Origin: Desulfobacteraceae bacterium
Lineage (GTDB): Bacteria > Desulfobacterota > Desulfobacteria > Desulfobacterales > JAABSP01
DNA length: 39,866 nt
Assembly (NCBI GenBank): GCA_011390065.1
Contig: JAABTD010000012.1
Coordinates: forward strand, 1-39,866
Direction: 5' to 3'
Made by a program: the position numbers and the translations under genes. Positions within the stretch are counted from its first letter, which is position 1. Each line of letters begins with the position of its first letter. Of this stretch, positions 33,817-39,866 are shown piece by piece. The notes under the pieces are model-generated. The model was not told where the DNA came from and made no database searches. It was given only the letters and a program-made list of their open reading frames with translations.

Positions 33817-34848
33817 TCATTCTCCTGCGGCGCTTTCCTCATAACCCCCGGGATTTCCGGACTGCCATCGCCATGCGTCGGCGCAGATGGTTTCGATGTC
33901 CCGGGTCGCTTTCCAGGACAGTTCCGCATTGGCCTTTGACGGGTCGGCGTACAATTGGGCGACGTCGCCGGGGCGGCGGGGGGCGAACCGATGGGGAACC
34001 GGGCGGCCGGAGGCGGTTTCAAATGCCGCAATCAGCTCCAGAACGGAGCAGCCCTTGCCCGTGCCCAGGTTGTATGCGGCGATATTCCGGGCGCCGCCAA
34101 GGCGCTCGATCGCTTTCAAATGACCTTCCGCCAGATCCATGACGTGGATGTAATCGCGGACCCCGGTGCCGTCGGGCGTTGGATAGTCGCCGCCGAAAAC
34201 GTCCAGTCTCGGAAGCCTGCCCACCGCCACCTGGGATATGTACGGCATGAGATTATTCGGGACGCCCCGGGGGTCTTCGCCGATCAAACCGCTTTCATGG
34301 GCGCCGACCGGGTTGAAATAGCGCAGCAATGCGATGTTGAACGCGGCATCGGCGGCTGCCAGATCCTGCAATATCATTTCAATCATCAGCTTGGTCCGGC
34401 CGTAGGGATTGGTCGGCGACAGGGGCGTTTCCTCCGTCACCGGCGATGTGGCCGTTTCACCGTAAACCGTTGCCGATGAGCTGAAAACCAGATCGTAAAC
34501 GCCATGTTCCCGCATCACCCGGCACAGATTCAGCGTACCGGTGATGTTGTTGTGATAATACGCCAGCGGGAGGGTCATGGATTCGCCGACGGCCTTGAAG
34601 CCGGCAAAATGAATGACGGCGTCAAAGGACCGGTTGCTGAAAACCGCATCCAACGCGGCAAAATCCAGGAGATCGATGTTAAAAAAATGCGGCCTTTTCC
34701 CGGTGATGTCGGTGATCCGGTCCAGGGCCACGGGGGAACTGTTGGAAAGATTGTCGACCACCGCAACGGCGTATCCGTGATTGAGCAATGCAACGCAGGT
34801 ATGGCTGCCGATATATCCCGCGCCGCCGGTAACGAGAATTGAGATCAT
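33817..34848 (-). CDS. galE: UDP-glucose 4-epimerase GalE
   Basis: A 343-residue short-chain dehydrogenase-type sugar nucleotide epimerase that interconverts UDP-glucose and UDP-galactose for surface polysaccharide synthesis. ATG 34848 has AGGAG seven bases upstream. The NAD loop GGAGYIGSH is at 8-16. The catalytic set is Ser123-125 region (SSSATVYG) with Tyr149 and Lys153 (YGRTK). Further GalE signatures are RYFNPVGAHESGLIGEDP, DYPTPDGTGVRDYIHVMDLA and NLGTGKGCSVLE. It lies 26 bases after the metallo-beta-lactamase-fold gene and is probably in one transcript with it. Confidence 0.94.
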   Translation of the reverse strand: MISILVTGGAGYIGSHTCVALLNHGYAVAVVDNLSNSSPVALDRITDITGKRPHFFNIDLLDFAALDAVFSNRSFDAVIHFAGFKAVGESMTLPLAYYHNNITGTLNLCRVMREHGVYDLVFSSSATVYGETATSPVTEETPLSPTNPYGRTKLMIEMILQDLAAADAAFNIALLRYFNPVGAHESGLIGEDPRGVPNNLMPYISQVAVGRLPRLDVFGGDYPTPDGTGVRDYIHVMDLAEGHLKAIERLGGARNIAAYNLGTGKGCSVLELIAAFETASGRPVPHRFAPRRPGDVAQLYADPSKANAELSWKATRDIETICADAWRWQSGNPGGYEESAAGE

Positions 34849-34874
34849 GGGCGTACTCCTGACATGCTGTGAAA

Positions 34875-36191
34875 TTATGGGGCGTTGTGGATGATGGTAT
34901 TGGGTCGGGAGCCCCCCGGCGCCCGGCTCAACGCCCGGCCCAGGGCCTTCCGGGCGCCGGGTTCGCCGTGGACCAGGGTGACGGCGGCCGGGGGATGGGG
35001 CATGGCGTTGACCCAGTTGACGAGCATGGTCTGGTCGGCGTGGGCCGAGTAGCCCGACAGGACATGGATGGCGGCCTTGACCGGCAGGGTTTTCTCGATC
35101 ATGCGCCGGCCCGGCGTGCCCTTTGCCTGGTAGCCGACAAAAACAAGGTCGTTTTTCGGATCATCCAGGCCCTGTTTCAGGTGGTCGACGATGCGGCCGC
35201 CGGTGCACATGCCGGAGCCGGCAATGATCACGGCCGGACCGGTCATCTCCATGAGCTGTTGGTGATCCCGGTAGTTTTCCACGGCGTAGAGGTTTTTAAA
35301 GTCCAGGGGATGATCGCCGGCGGCCTTCAAATCTTTTGCCTCCGCGTCCCAGAAGTTTTCCAGACGGGCGTAGATCCGGGTGATCTCAAGGCCCAGGGGG
35401 GAGTCGATGAACACGGGCGCCGGGGTCCGGATGCGGTCCAGCTCGTAGATCAGCTCCTGAGTGCGGCCCAGGGCGAATGCGGGGATGTAAACAATGCCGT
35501 TGTCGGCCAGGGCCTTGTCCAGCAGGTGTTTCAGGGTGGATATGCGCCCGGTTCTGTCGGCGTGGATGCGATCCCCGTAGGTGGATTCCAGGATCAACAG
35601 ATCGCAGGCGGGCGGCGGATCCGGGTCGGGCAGGATCGGGGTGTCCGTGCAGCCGAGGTCTCCGGAGAAGATCACGGTGAAAGGCGCGGCGTCCCCCGGC
35701 CCGGGGGGAAAACAGAACCGGATGAAGCAGGAGCCCAGGATGTGTCCGGCGCCGTACAGGGTGAAGGTCACGCCCTTTTTCAGGGAGAAATCCCGGCCGC
35801 GTTCAAACCCCCAGGCCAGATCGTCGATGGTCCGCTCCAGGCGCCGGACCTGGTCGGGGCTTCGGCCGGTAAAGGACAGGGCGTCGTGGAGCATGGGCCG
35901 CAGCAGCTCCCGGGTGGCGTGGGTGCAGAGGATTTCACCCCGGAACCCGGCGTCGATGAGGTCCGGCGTCCGGCCGATGTGGTCGATGTGGGCGTGGGTG
36001 AGGAAAAGATACGGGATCTGGTCCGGCGCAACCGGGAACTGATCAAAAGGCAGCAGGGGGTCGTCGCCGTAAGCGATGCCGCAATCCACCAGGATGTTGA
36101 GGTTGTCCGCCGAACCGGGCCGGGTCTGGATGAGGTGGCAGGACCCCGTCACGCCGTCTTTGGCCCCCAAGTGAAAGATGGTCGGTTTCAT
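34875..36191 (-). CDS. Metallo-beta-lactamase-fold / beta-CASP RNase-like protein
   Basis: A 438-residue protein of the beta-CASP group (relatives of the cleavage factor CPSF73 and archaeal/bacterial RNA-processing enzymes). The metal-binding HAHIDH motif is at 66-71. The GAGHILGS and FSGDLGCTDTP segments supply further ligands. Beta-CASP motifs follow: PAFALGRTQELIYEL, GSGMCTGGRIVDHL and LSGYSAHADQ. It most likely cuts RNA in the cytoplasm. No KH or other RNA-binding extension is seen. The start at 36191 lies only a few bases downstream of a very good promoter and has no ribosome site, so the message may be nearly leaderless. Confidence 0.88.
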   Translation of the reverse strand: MKPTIFHLGAKDGVTGSCHLIQTRPGSADNLNILVDCGIAYGDDPLLPFDQFPVAPDQIPYLFLTHAHIDHIGRTPDLIDAGFRGEILCTHATRELLRPMLHDALSFTGRSPDQVRRLERTIDDLAWGFERGRDFSLKKGVTFTLYGAGHILGSCFIRFCFPPGPGDAAPFTVIFSGDLGCTDTPILPDPDPPPACDLLILESTYGDRIHADRTGRISTLKHLLDKALADNGIVYIPAFALGRTQELIYELDRIRTPAPVFIDSPLGLEITRIYARLENFWDAEAKDLKAAGDHPLDFKNLYAVENYRDHQQLMEMTGPAVIIAGSGMCTGGRIVDHLKQGLDDPKNDLVFVGYQAKGTPGRRMIEKTLPVKAAIHVLSGYSAHADQTMLVNWVNAMPHPPAAVTLVHGEPGARKALGRALSRAPGGSRPNTIIHNAP

Positions 36192-36199
36192 AGGGCATC

Positions 36200-36228
36200 A
36201 TTATGATGGGGCGCAGTTTGTTTGTCAA
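36200..36228 (-). promoter_or_regulatory. Sigma-70-type promoter for the metallo-beta-lactamase-fold gene and galE
   Basis: On the minus strand TTGACA (36228-36223), a 17-base spacer and CATAAT (36205-36200): 11 of 12 consensus bases. The expected transcription start (about 36193) almost coincides with the ATG at 36191. Confidence 0.65.
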
Positions 36229-36229
36229 T

Positions 36230-36266
36230 GGCGCCCGGCGGGGGATAGGTAAAAACAGCGGGCGCC
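36230..36266. promoter_or_regulatory. Inverted repeat centred between two divergent promoters
   Basis: GGCGCCCG (36230-36237) and its inverted copy CGGGCGCC (36259-36266), separated by 21 bases. The dyad fills the gap between the two -35 elements (36223-36228 and 36272-36277) almost symmetrically, so a bound regulator would touch both promoters. Confidence 0.5.
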
Positions 36267-36271
36267 GCCAC

Positions 36272-36300
36272 TTGACAGGTTTGTGCATTAATTCTAATTT
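36272..36300 (+). promoter_or_regulatory. Sigma-70-type promoter for the pseudouridine synthase gene
   Basis: TTGACA (36272-36277), a 17-base spacer and TAATTT (36295-36300). Transcription would start near 36307, about 50 bases before the gene. Confidence 0.65.
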
Positions 36301-36355
36301 TAACCACTTATACCGACGCGCTTGTCGCGGCAATCCAAACATTCTGGAAAATGGC

Positions 36356-37087
36356 ATGGAACCGATGCGATTACAGAAGTTTCTCTCCGCGGCCGGGGTC
36401 TGCTCCCGGAGGAAAGGGGAGGAACACATCCGGGCCGGGGACGTGGCCGTCAACGGCCGGACCGTCACCGAACTCGGGACAAAGGTGGATCCGGAAACGG
36501 ACCGGGTGACGTTCAGGGGCCGAACCGTCCGGCCGGCCCGATCGATCCTTTATATCGCCCTGAACAAGCCCCGGGGGTACGTCACGTCCTGTGAACAGGC
36601 CGGCGAGCGGTTGGTGGTCGATCTCCTGGACATTCCGGAACGGGTCTTTCCCGTGGGGCGGCTCGACAAGGCGTCCACCGGCCTGCTGCTGCTGACCAAT
36701 GACGGGCCGCTCCATCACCGTCTTTCCCATCCTTCTTTTGATCATGAAAAAGAATACGAGGTCGCGGTGGCCAAGCCGATGCCCGACGGCGCCCTGGCCG
36801 CCATGGCCCGGGGCATGCCCATGATGGGCGCGAAGACCCGCCCGGCGGAGATCGAGCGGATTTCGGCCGTTAAATTCAGGATGGTGCTCAAGGAGGGAAA
36901 GAACCGCCAGATCCGGCGGATGGTCCGGAAGGTGGGCCACCATGTGACGGATTTGAAGCGGGTCCGGGTGGCCAACATCCGACTGGGGGACCTGCCGGAA
37001 GGCGCCTGGCGGCATCTGACCCCCGCCGAGCGGAAGGGGTTGCTGGCCGCCGCCGGCCGGGTCCCCGGGGCCGGTTCCGGAACATAA
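36356..37087 (+). CDS. RsuA/RluB-family rRNA pseudouridine synthase
   Basis: A 243-residue enzyme that converts a ribosomal RNA uridine to pseudouridine. The start at 36356 (MEPMRLQKFLSAAGVCSRR) lies just downstream of the promoter; the in-frame ATG at 36365 is an alternative. An N-terminal S4 RNA-binding domain (about 4-50) is followed by ALNKPRGYVTS and the catalytic motif GRLDKASTGLLLLTNDG with Asp104. KNRQIRRM near residue 180 is the family's C-terminal motif. The type fits RluB (23S) or RsuA (16S); I lean to RluB, because many bacteria with one copy have RluB, but the substrate is not proven. Confidence 0.9.
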   Translation: MEPMRLQKFLSAAGVCSRRKGEEHIRAGDVAVNGRTVTELGTKVDPETDRVTFRGRTVRPARSILYIALNKPRGYVTSCEQAGERLVVDLLDIPERVFPVGRLDKASTGLLLLTNDGPLHHRLSHPSFDHEKEYEVAVAKPMPDGALAAMARGMPMMGAKTRPAEIERISAVKFRMVLKEGKNRQIRRMVRKVGHHVTDLKRVRVANIRLGDLPEGAWRHLTPAERKGLLAAAGRVPGAGSGT

Positions 37088-37095
37088 TGCGCCGC

Positions 37096-37118
37096 GGCGC
37101 GCCACGGGTGGCCGCGCC
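37096..37118. terminator. GC-rich hairpin after the pseudouridine synthase gene
   Basis: GGCGCGCCA (37096-37104) pairs with TGG and CGCGCC (37109-37118) with one bulged C and a short loop. There is no following T-run, so it is at best a weak terminator or pause site. Confidence 0.3.
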
Positions 37119-37124
37119 GCCGGT

Positions 37125-37153
37125 TTGCATCCCTGCGACTTTATGGTTATGAT
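37125..37153 (+). promoter_or_regulatory. Candidate promoter for the DUF255 gene
   Basis: TTGCAT (37125-37130), a 17-base spacer and TATGAT (37148-37153), 36 bases before the start codon. The -10 matches five of six bases; the -35 is weak. Confidence 0.35.
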
Positions 37154-37188
37154 GATGCTATATGCCGATCGCCAAAGGAGAGATCATC

Positions 37189-39285
37189 ATGGCCGAAAAT
37201 CGCCTTATCGACGAAAAAAGCCCCTATCTGCTGCAACACGCCCACAACCCCGTGGACTGGCATCCCTGGGGAGACGCGGCCTTTGAAAAAGCCCGGAAAG
37301 AGGACAAGCCGGTCTTTCTGTCCGTGGGCTACGCCACCTGCCACTGGTGCCACGTCATGGAAAAGGAATCCTTCGAGGACGCGGAGGCGGCGAAGGTCTT
37401 GAACGACACTTTCGTCTCCATCAAGGTGGACCGGGAGGAACGCCCCGACATCGACGCCGTTTACATGGCGGCCTGCCAGATGCTCACCGGCAGCGGGGGC
37501 TGGCCCCTGACCGTGTTCATGACACCGGACAAGCGCCCCTTTTTCGCCGGCACCTATATCCCCAAGCGCAACCGGTTCAACCGGCCCGGCCTCATCGAAC
37601 TGTGCGAGCAGGTAAAGCGATTGTGGAAAGACGAGCGGGCCAAACTGCTGGCATCTTCGGAATCGATTTCCGGTCACCTCGGCAAGGCCTTTGCCTACAA
37701 GGACGGCGGCCGACCGGACGTTGCGCTGCTGGATGCCGCCTACCGGCAAATTGAAGGCAGCTTCGACGCCCAAAAAGGCGGGTTCGGTCCGCCGCCCAAG
37801 TTTCCCACGCCCCATAAGATGCTGTTTCTGCTTCGCCATTACCACCGCACCGGCGAGGAAAAGGCCCTGAAGATGGTCCGCGACACCCTCACGGCCATGC
37901 GCATGGGCGGCGTCTGGGATCACGTCGGATTCGGCTTCCATCGGTATTCCACGGACCGGGACTGGCTGGTCCCCCATTTCGAAAAGATGCTCTACGACCA
38001 GGCCCTCATGGCCATGGCCGGCCTGGAGACCTTCCAGATCACCCGGGACCCCTTTTTCTCCGGCATCGCCGAAGACATCTTCACCTATGTGCTGCGGGAC
38101 ATGACCGATGCGGACGGCCCGTTCTACGCCGCCGAAGACGCCGACAGCGAAGGGGAAGAAGGCAAATTCTACGTCTGGACCCCGGACGCCTTCCGCCAGG
38201 CGCTGGGGGAAGCGGAAAGCCGTCTGTGGGAGCGGGTCTTCAACCTGACCCCCGAGGGCAATTTCGCCGAAGAGGCTGCCGGCCGGAAGACCGGGGCCAA
38301 CATCCCCCACCTGACCCGGCCCCTGTCGGAATGGGCCGCGGAACTGGGGACCGACGAGGGGTCCCTGACGGAACGGTGGGAGGCGGCCCGGCAGAAACTG
38401 TTTGAAGCCCGTGAGCAGCGGGTGCATCCGTTAAAGGACGACAAGGTGCTGGCCGACTGGAACGGGATGATGATTTCCGCCATGGCCCTGGGCGGCCGGG
38501 TGCTCAACCGGCCCGACCTGACGGCGGCCGCCCGGAAGTCCGCTCAGTTCGTGCTGCGGAAGATGCAGGACGGCGACTGCCGGCTGCTGCACCGGTATCG
38601 GGACGGAAAGGCCGGCATCGCCGCCCATGCCGACGATTACGCGTTCCTTATCGACGGCCTGCTGACGCTCTATCGGACCACTTTCCTGGCGCCCTACATC
38701 CAGCAGGCCGACGCCCTTCAGAACGTAATGATGGCGGATTTCCGGGACGAAGCCGGCGGCGGCTTTTTCCTCACCGCCGAAAAGAGCCATGAACTGCCGG
38801 TGCGGCCCAAGGCGCTGTACGACGGGGCCACGCCCTCGGCCAATTCCGTCGCCCTGCTCAACCTGCTCCGGCTGGGGCGGTTGACGGGAGATCCCCGGTG
38901 GGAGGAAACGGCCCAGGCCCTGACGACGGCGTTTTCCGGAACGGTCGCGTCTCATCCATCGACCTATACGTATTTTCTGATGGGCCTTGATTTCATCCTG
39001 GGCAAAAGCCAGGAGGTGGTCATTGTCGGCGAACCCGATGCCGACGCTGCCCGGGCCATGATCGACGCCCTGAATTCGGTCTTCGCCCCTCATCAGACGG
39101 CGCTGCTGAAAACCGCTGGAAACAGCGACAAACTGGCCGGCATCGCCCCTTTTACCGCCGACCTCCCGGCACAGGAGGAGGCCGCCGCCTATGTCTGCAC
39201 CGATTTCGCCTGCGGCCGTCCCGTCCACAGCGCCGGGGAACTGGCGGAAAGGATCGCATCGTCAGATCCGGCATCCATTCGATAA
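37189..39285 (+). CDS. DUF255 thioredoxin-domain protein (YyaL/SSP411-like)
   Basis: A 698-residue cytoplasmic protein. ATG 37189 has AAAGGAG upstream, so the ATG at 37162 is not used. The N-terminus matches the family closely: [18 protein letters not shown], then [21 protein letters not shown] with the C51-H-W-C54 redox-type motif, and [12 protein letters not shown]. This is a thioredoxin-fold domain (about 1-165). The rest is an alpha/alpha-barrel like glycan-active enzymes of the six-hairpin type (for example [32 protein letters not shown]). The C-terminus includes [10 protein letters not shown]. The family is widespread from bacteria to man (SPATA20), but its reaction is not settled. Confidence 0.92.
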   Translation: MAENRLIDEKSPYLLQHAHNPVDWHPWGDAAFEKARKEDKPVFLSVGYATCHWCHVMEKESFEDAEAAKVLNDTFVSIKVDREERPDIDAVYMAACQMLTGSGGWPLTVFMTPDKRPFFAGTYIPKRNRFNRPGLIELCEQVKRLWKDERAKLLASSESISGHLGKAFAYKDGGRPDVALLDAAYRQIEGSFDAQKGGFGPPPKFPTPHKMLFLLRHYHRTGEEKALKMVRDTLTAMRMGGVWDHVGFGFHRYSTDRDWLVPHFEKMLYDQALMAMAGLETFQITRDPFFSGIAEDIFTYVLRDMTDADGPFYAAEDADSEGEEGKFYVWTPDAFRQALGEAESRLWERVFNLTPEGNFAEEAAGRKTGANIPHLTRPLSEWAAELGTDEGSLTERWEAARQKLFEAREQRVHPLKDDKVLADWNGMMISAMALGGRVLNRPDLTAAARKSAQFVLRKMQDGDCRLLHRYRDGKAGIAAHADDYAFLIDGLLTLYRTTFLAPYIQQADALQNVMMADFRDEAGGGFFLTAEKSHELPVRPKALYDGATPSANSVALLNLLRLGRLTGDPRWEETAQALTTAFSGTVASHPSTYTYFLMGLDFILGKSQEVVIVGEPDADAARAMIDALNSVFAPHQTALLKTAGNSDKLAGIAPFTADLPAQEEAAAYVCTDFACGRPVHSAGELAERIASSDPASIR

Positions 39286-39433
39286 CGTCATCGATGCGGT
39301 TATCCTCTTAAATGGCGGCGCGCCGGATGAATTCCGGAAATTTCTTTGACTTTTCGCCTCCTATTCATTATTTTTCTCGCTTTGGGAGAATCAATCCCGC
39401 CGCCGCAACCGGAGCCTGAGCAACCACGCACAG
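39286..39433. other. Intergenic region before the permease gene
   Basis: About 150 bases with no coding frame. It holds the promoter at 39346-39374. No terminator for the DUF255 gene was seen. Confidence 0.5.
39346..39374 (+). promoter_or_regulatory. Sigma-70-type promoter for the permease gene
   Basis: TTGACT (39346-39351), a 17-base spacer and TATTTT (39369-39374), about 60 bases before the ATG at 39434. Confidence 0.55.
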
Positions 39434-39866
39434 ATGATTCAAATTTTCCGAAACTGGATAAACCGTTATCTGGCCGATCCCCAACTGATCATACTGGGGC
39501 TGTTGCTGCTCTTCGGCTTTTTCCTGATCTACCTGCTGGGGAACCTGCTGACGCCGGTGTTCGTCAGCATCATCATCGCCTATCTCCTGGAGGGGATGGT
39601 CGCCAGACTCCAGAAATTCCGGACGCCCCGGATGGCGGCGGTCATCGTCGTTTTCCTGATCTTTCTCGCCTGCATGCTGCTGCTGTTCATCGGGCTGCTG
39701 CCCATGCTGTCGCGTCAGCTGGCCCAGCTCTATCAGCAGATTCCCGACTGGATCGCCAAAGGCCAGAAAGAGTTGATGCAGTTGCCCCAGAAATATCCGG
39801 AATACATTTCCGAAACCCAGGTGAAGGACATCATGAACATCATCGGAACAGATCGGAAGAGCACAC
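39434..39866 (+). CDS. AI-2E-family (PerM-like) permease, 5' part only
   Basis: The first about 139 residues of a membrane protein cut by the window edge. ATG 39434 begins MIQIFRNWINRYLADPQLII. Helices at about 20-45 (LGLLLLFGFFLIYLLGN and LLTPVFVSIIIAYLLEG) and 65-90 (MAAVIVVFLIFLACMLLLF) are followed by the amphipathic LPMLSRQLAQLYQQIPDWI, typical of the AI-2E transporter/PerM family of eight-helix proteins. The last 17 bases (39850-39866) are adapter sequence, so the final five or so codons are not real. The substrate is unknown; the family name comes from one exporter of autoinducer-2. Confidence 0.82.
   Translation, partial: MIQIFRNWINRYLADPQLIILGLLLLFGFFLIYLLGNLLTPVFVSIIIAYLLEGMVARLQKFRTPRMAAVIVVFLIFLACMLLLFIGLLPMLSRQLAQLYQQIPDWIAKGQKELMQLPQKYPEYISETQVKDIMNIIGTDRKST
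39850..39866. other. Illumina adapter contamination at the contig end
   Basis: AGATCGGAAGAGCACAC is exactly the first 17 bases of the TruSeq read-1 adapter. It interrupts the permease frame and marks the end of an assembled contig. Confidence 0.92.

Noticed and set aside
34869-36206. 445-codon plus-strand frame opposite the beta-CASP gene
   Set aside because: The opposite strand carries HAHIDH and the beta-CASP motifs; this frame is low-complexity Gly/Val/Asp text.

Overview
The window looks like chromosomal DNA from a high-GC, Gram-negative, anaerobic bacterium. A sulfate-reducer-like member of the Desulfobacterota is my best inference. The signs are a complete division and cell wall (dcw) cluster with a meso-diaminopimelate-type MurE, an outer-membrane porin-like protein, several multihaem c-type cytochromes, an EFR1-type flavodoxin-ferredoxin, a Crp-type regulator, and a secreted protein ending in a dockerin-like repeat. 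No rRNA, tRNA, CRISPR array or intact mobile element was seen. The last 17 bases match the start of the Illumina TruSeq adapter, so the right edge is the artefactual end of an assembled contig.

Left part (1-5625, minus strand): a co-oriented block reading octahaem cytochrome c lipoprotein, membrane-anchored trihaem cytochrome c, membrane cytochrome b, NusG-domain-II protein, Gx-transporter/EcfT fusion, and a porin-like outer-membrane protein that runs off the left edge. Together they resemble a route for moving electrons from the quinone pool across the periplasm, possibly to the outside. The octahaem protein and the porin-like protein share an unusual acidic GGEFG / GLDxxLEG segment.

5626-8476: a regulatory gap, a small gene that appears frame-shifted, a D-2-hydroxyacid dehydrogenase, an EFR1 flavodoxin-ferredoxin, and the mraZ control region with two sets of MraZ-type GTGG boxes in opposite orientation on either side of a promoter.

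8477-25513 (plus strand): the dcw cluster in the order mraZ, rsmH, ftsL, ftsI, murE, murF, mraY, murD, ftsW, murG, murC, murB, ftsQ, ftsA, ftsZ. It is tightly packed with many overlaps and uses several TTG or GTG starts. There is no ddl gene between murB and ftsQ. MurD carries two in-frame copies of a palindromic repeat, and FtsZ carries two copies of its conserved C-terminal peptide. A radical SAM protein follows ftsZ.

27350-33816: an accessory stretch with a decayed RHS/YD-repeat gene, a strong bidirectional terminator, a large TPR lipoprotein, a cluster of palindromes (one related to the murD insert), a Crp-family regulator, a long AT-richer control region, and a secreted multi-domain protein with a C-terminal dockerin-like repeat.

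33817-39866: galE and a beta-CASP metallo-beta-lactamase-fold protein (minus strand), expressed divergently from an RsuA/RluB-type pseudouridine synthase across a symmetric two-promoter region. These are followed by a DUF255 thioredoxin-domain protein and the start of an AI-2E-family (PerM-like) permease.
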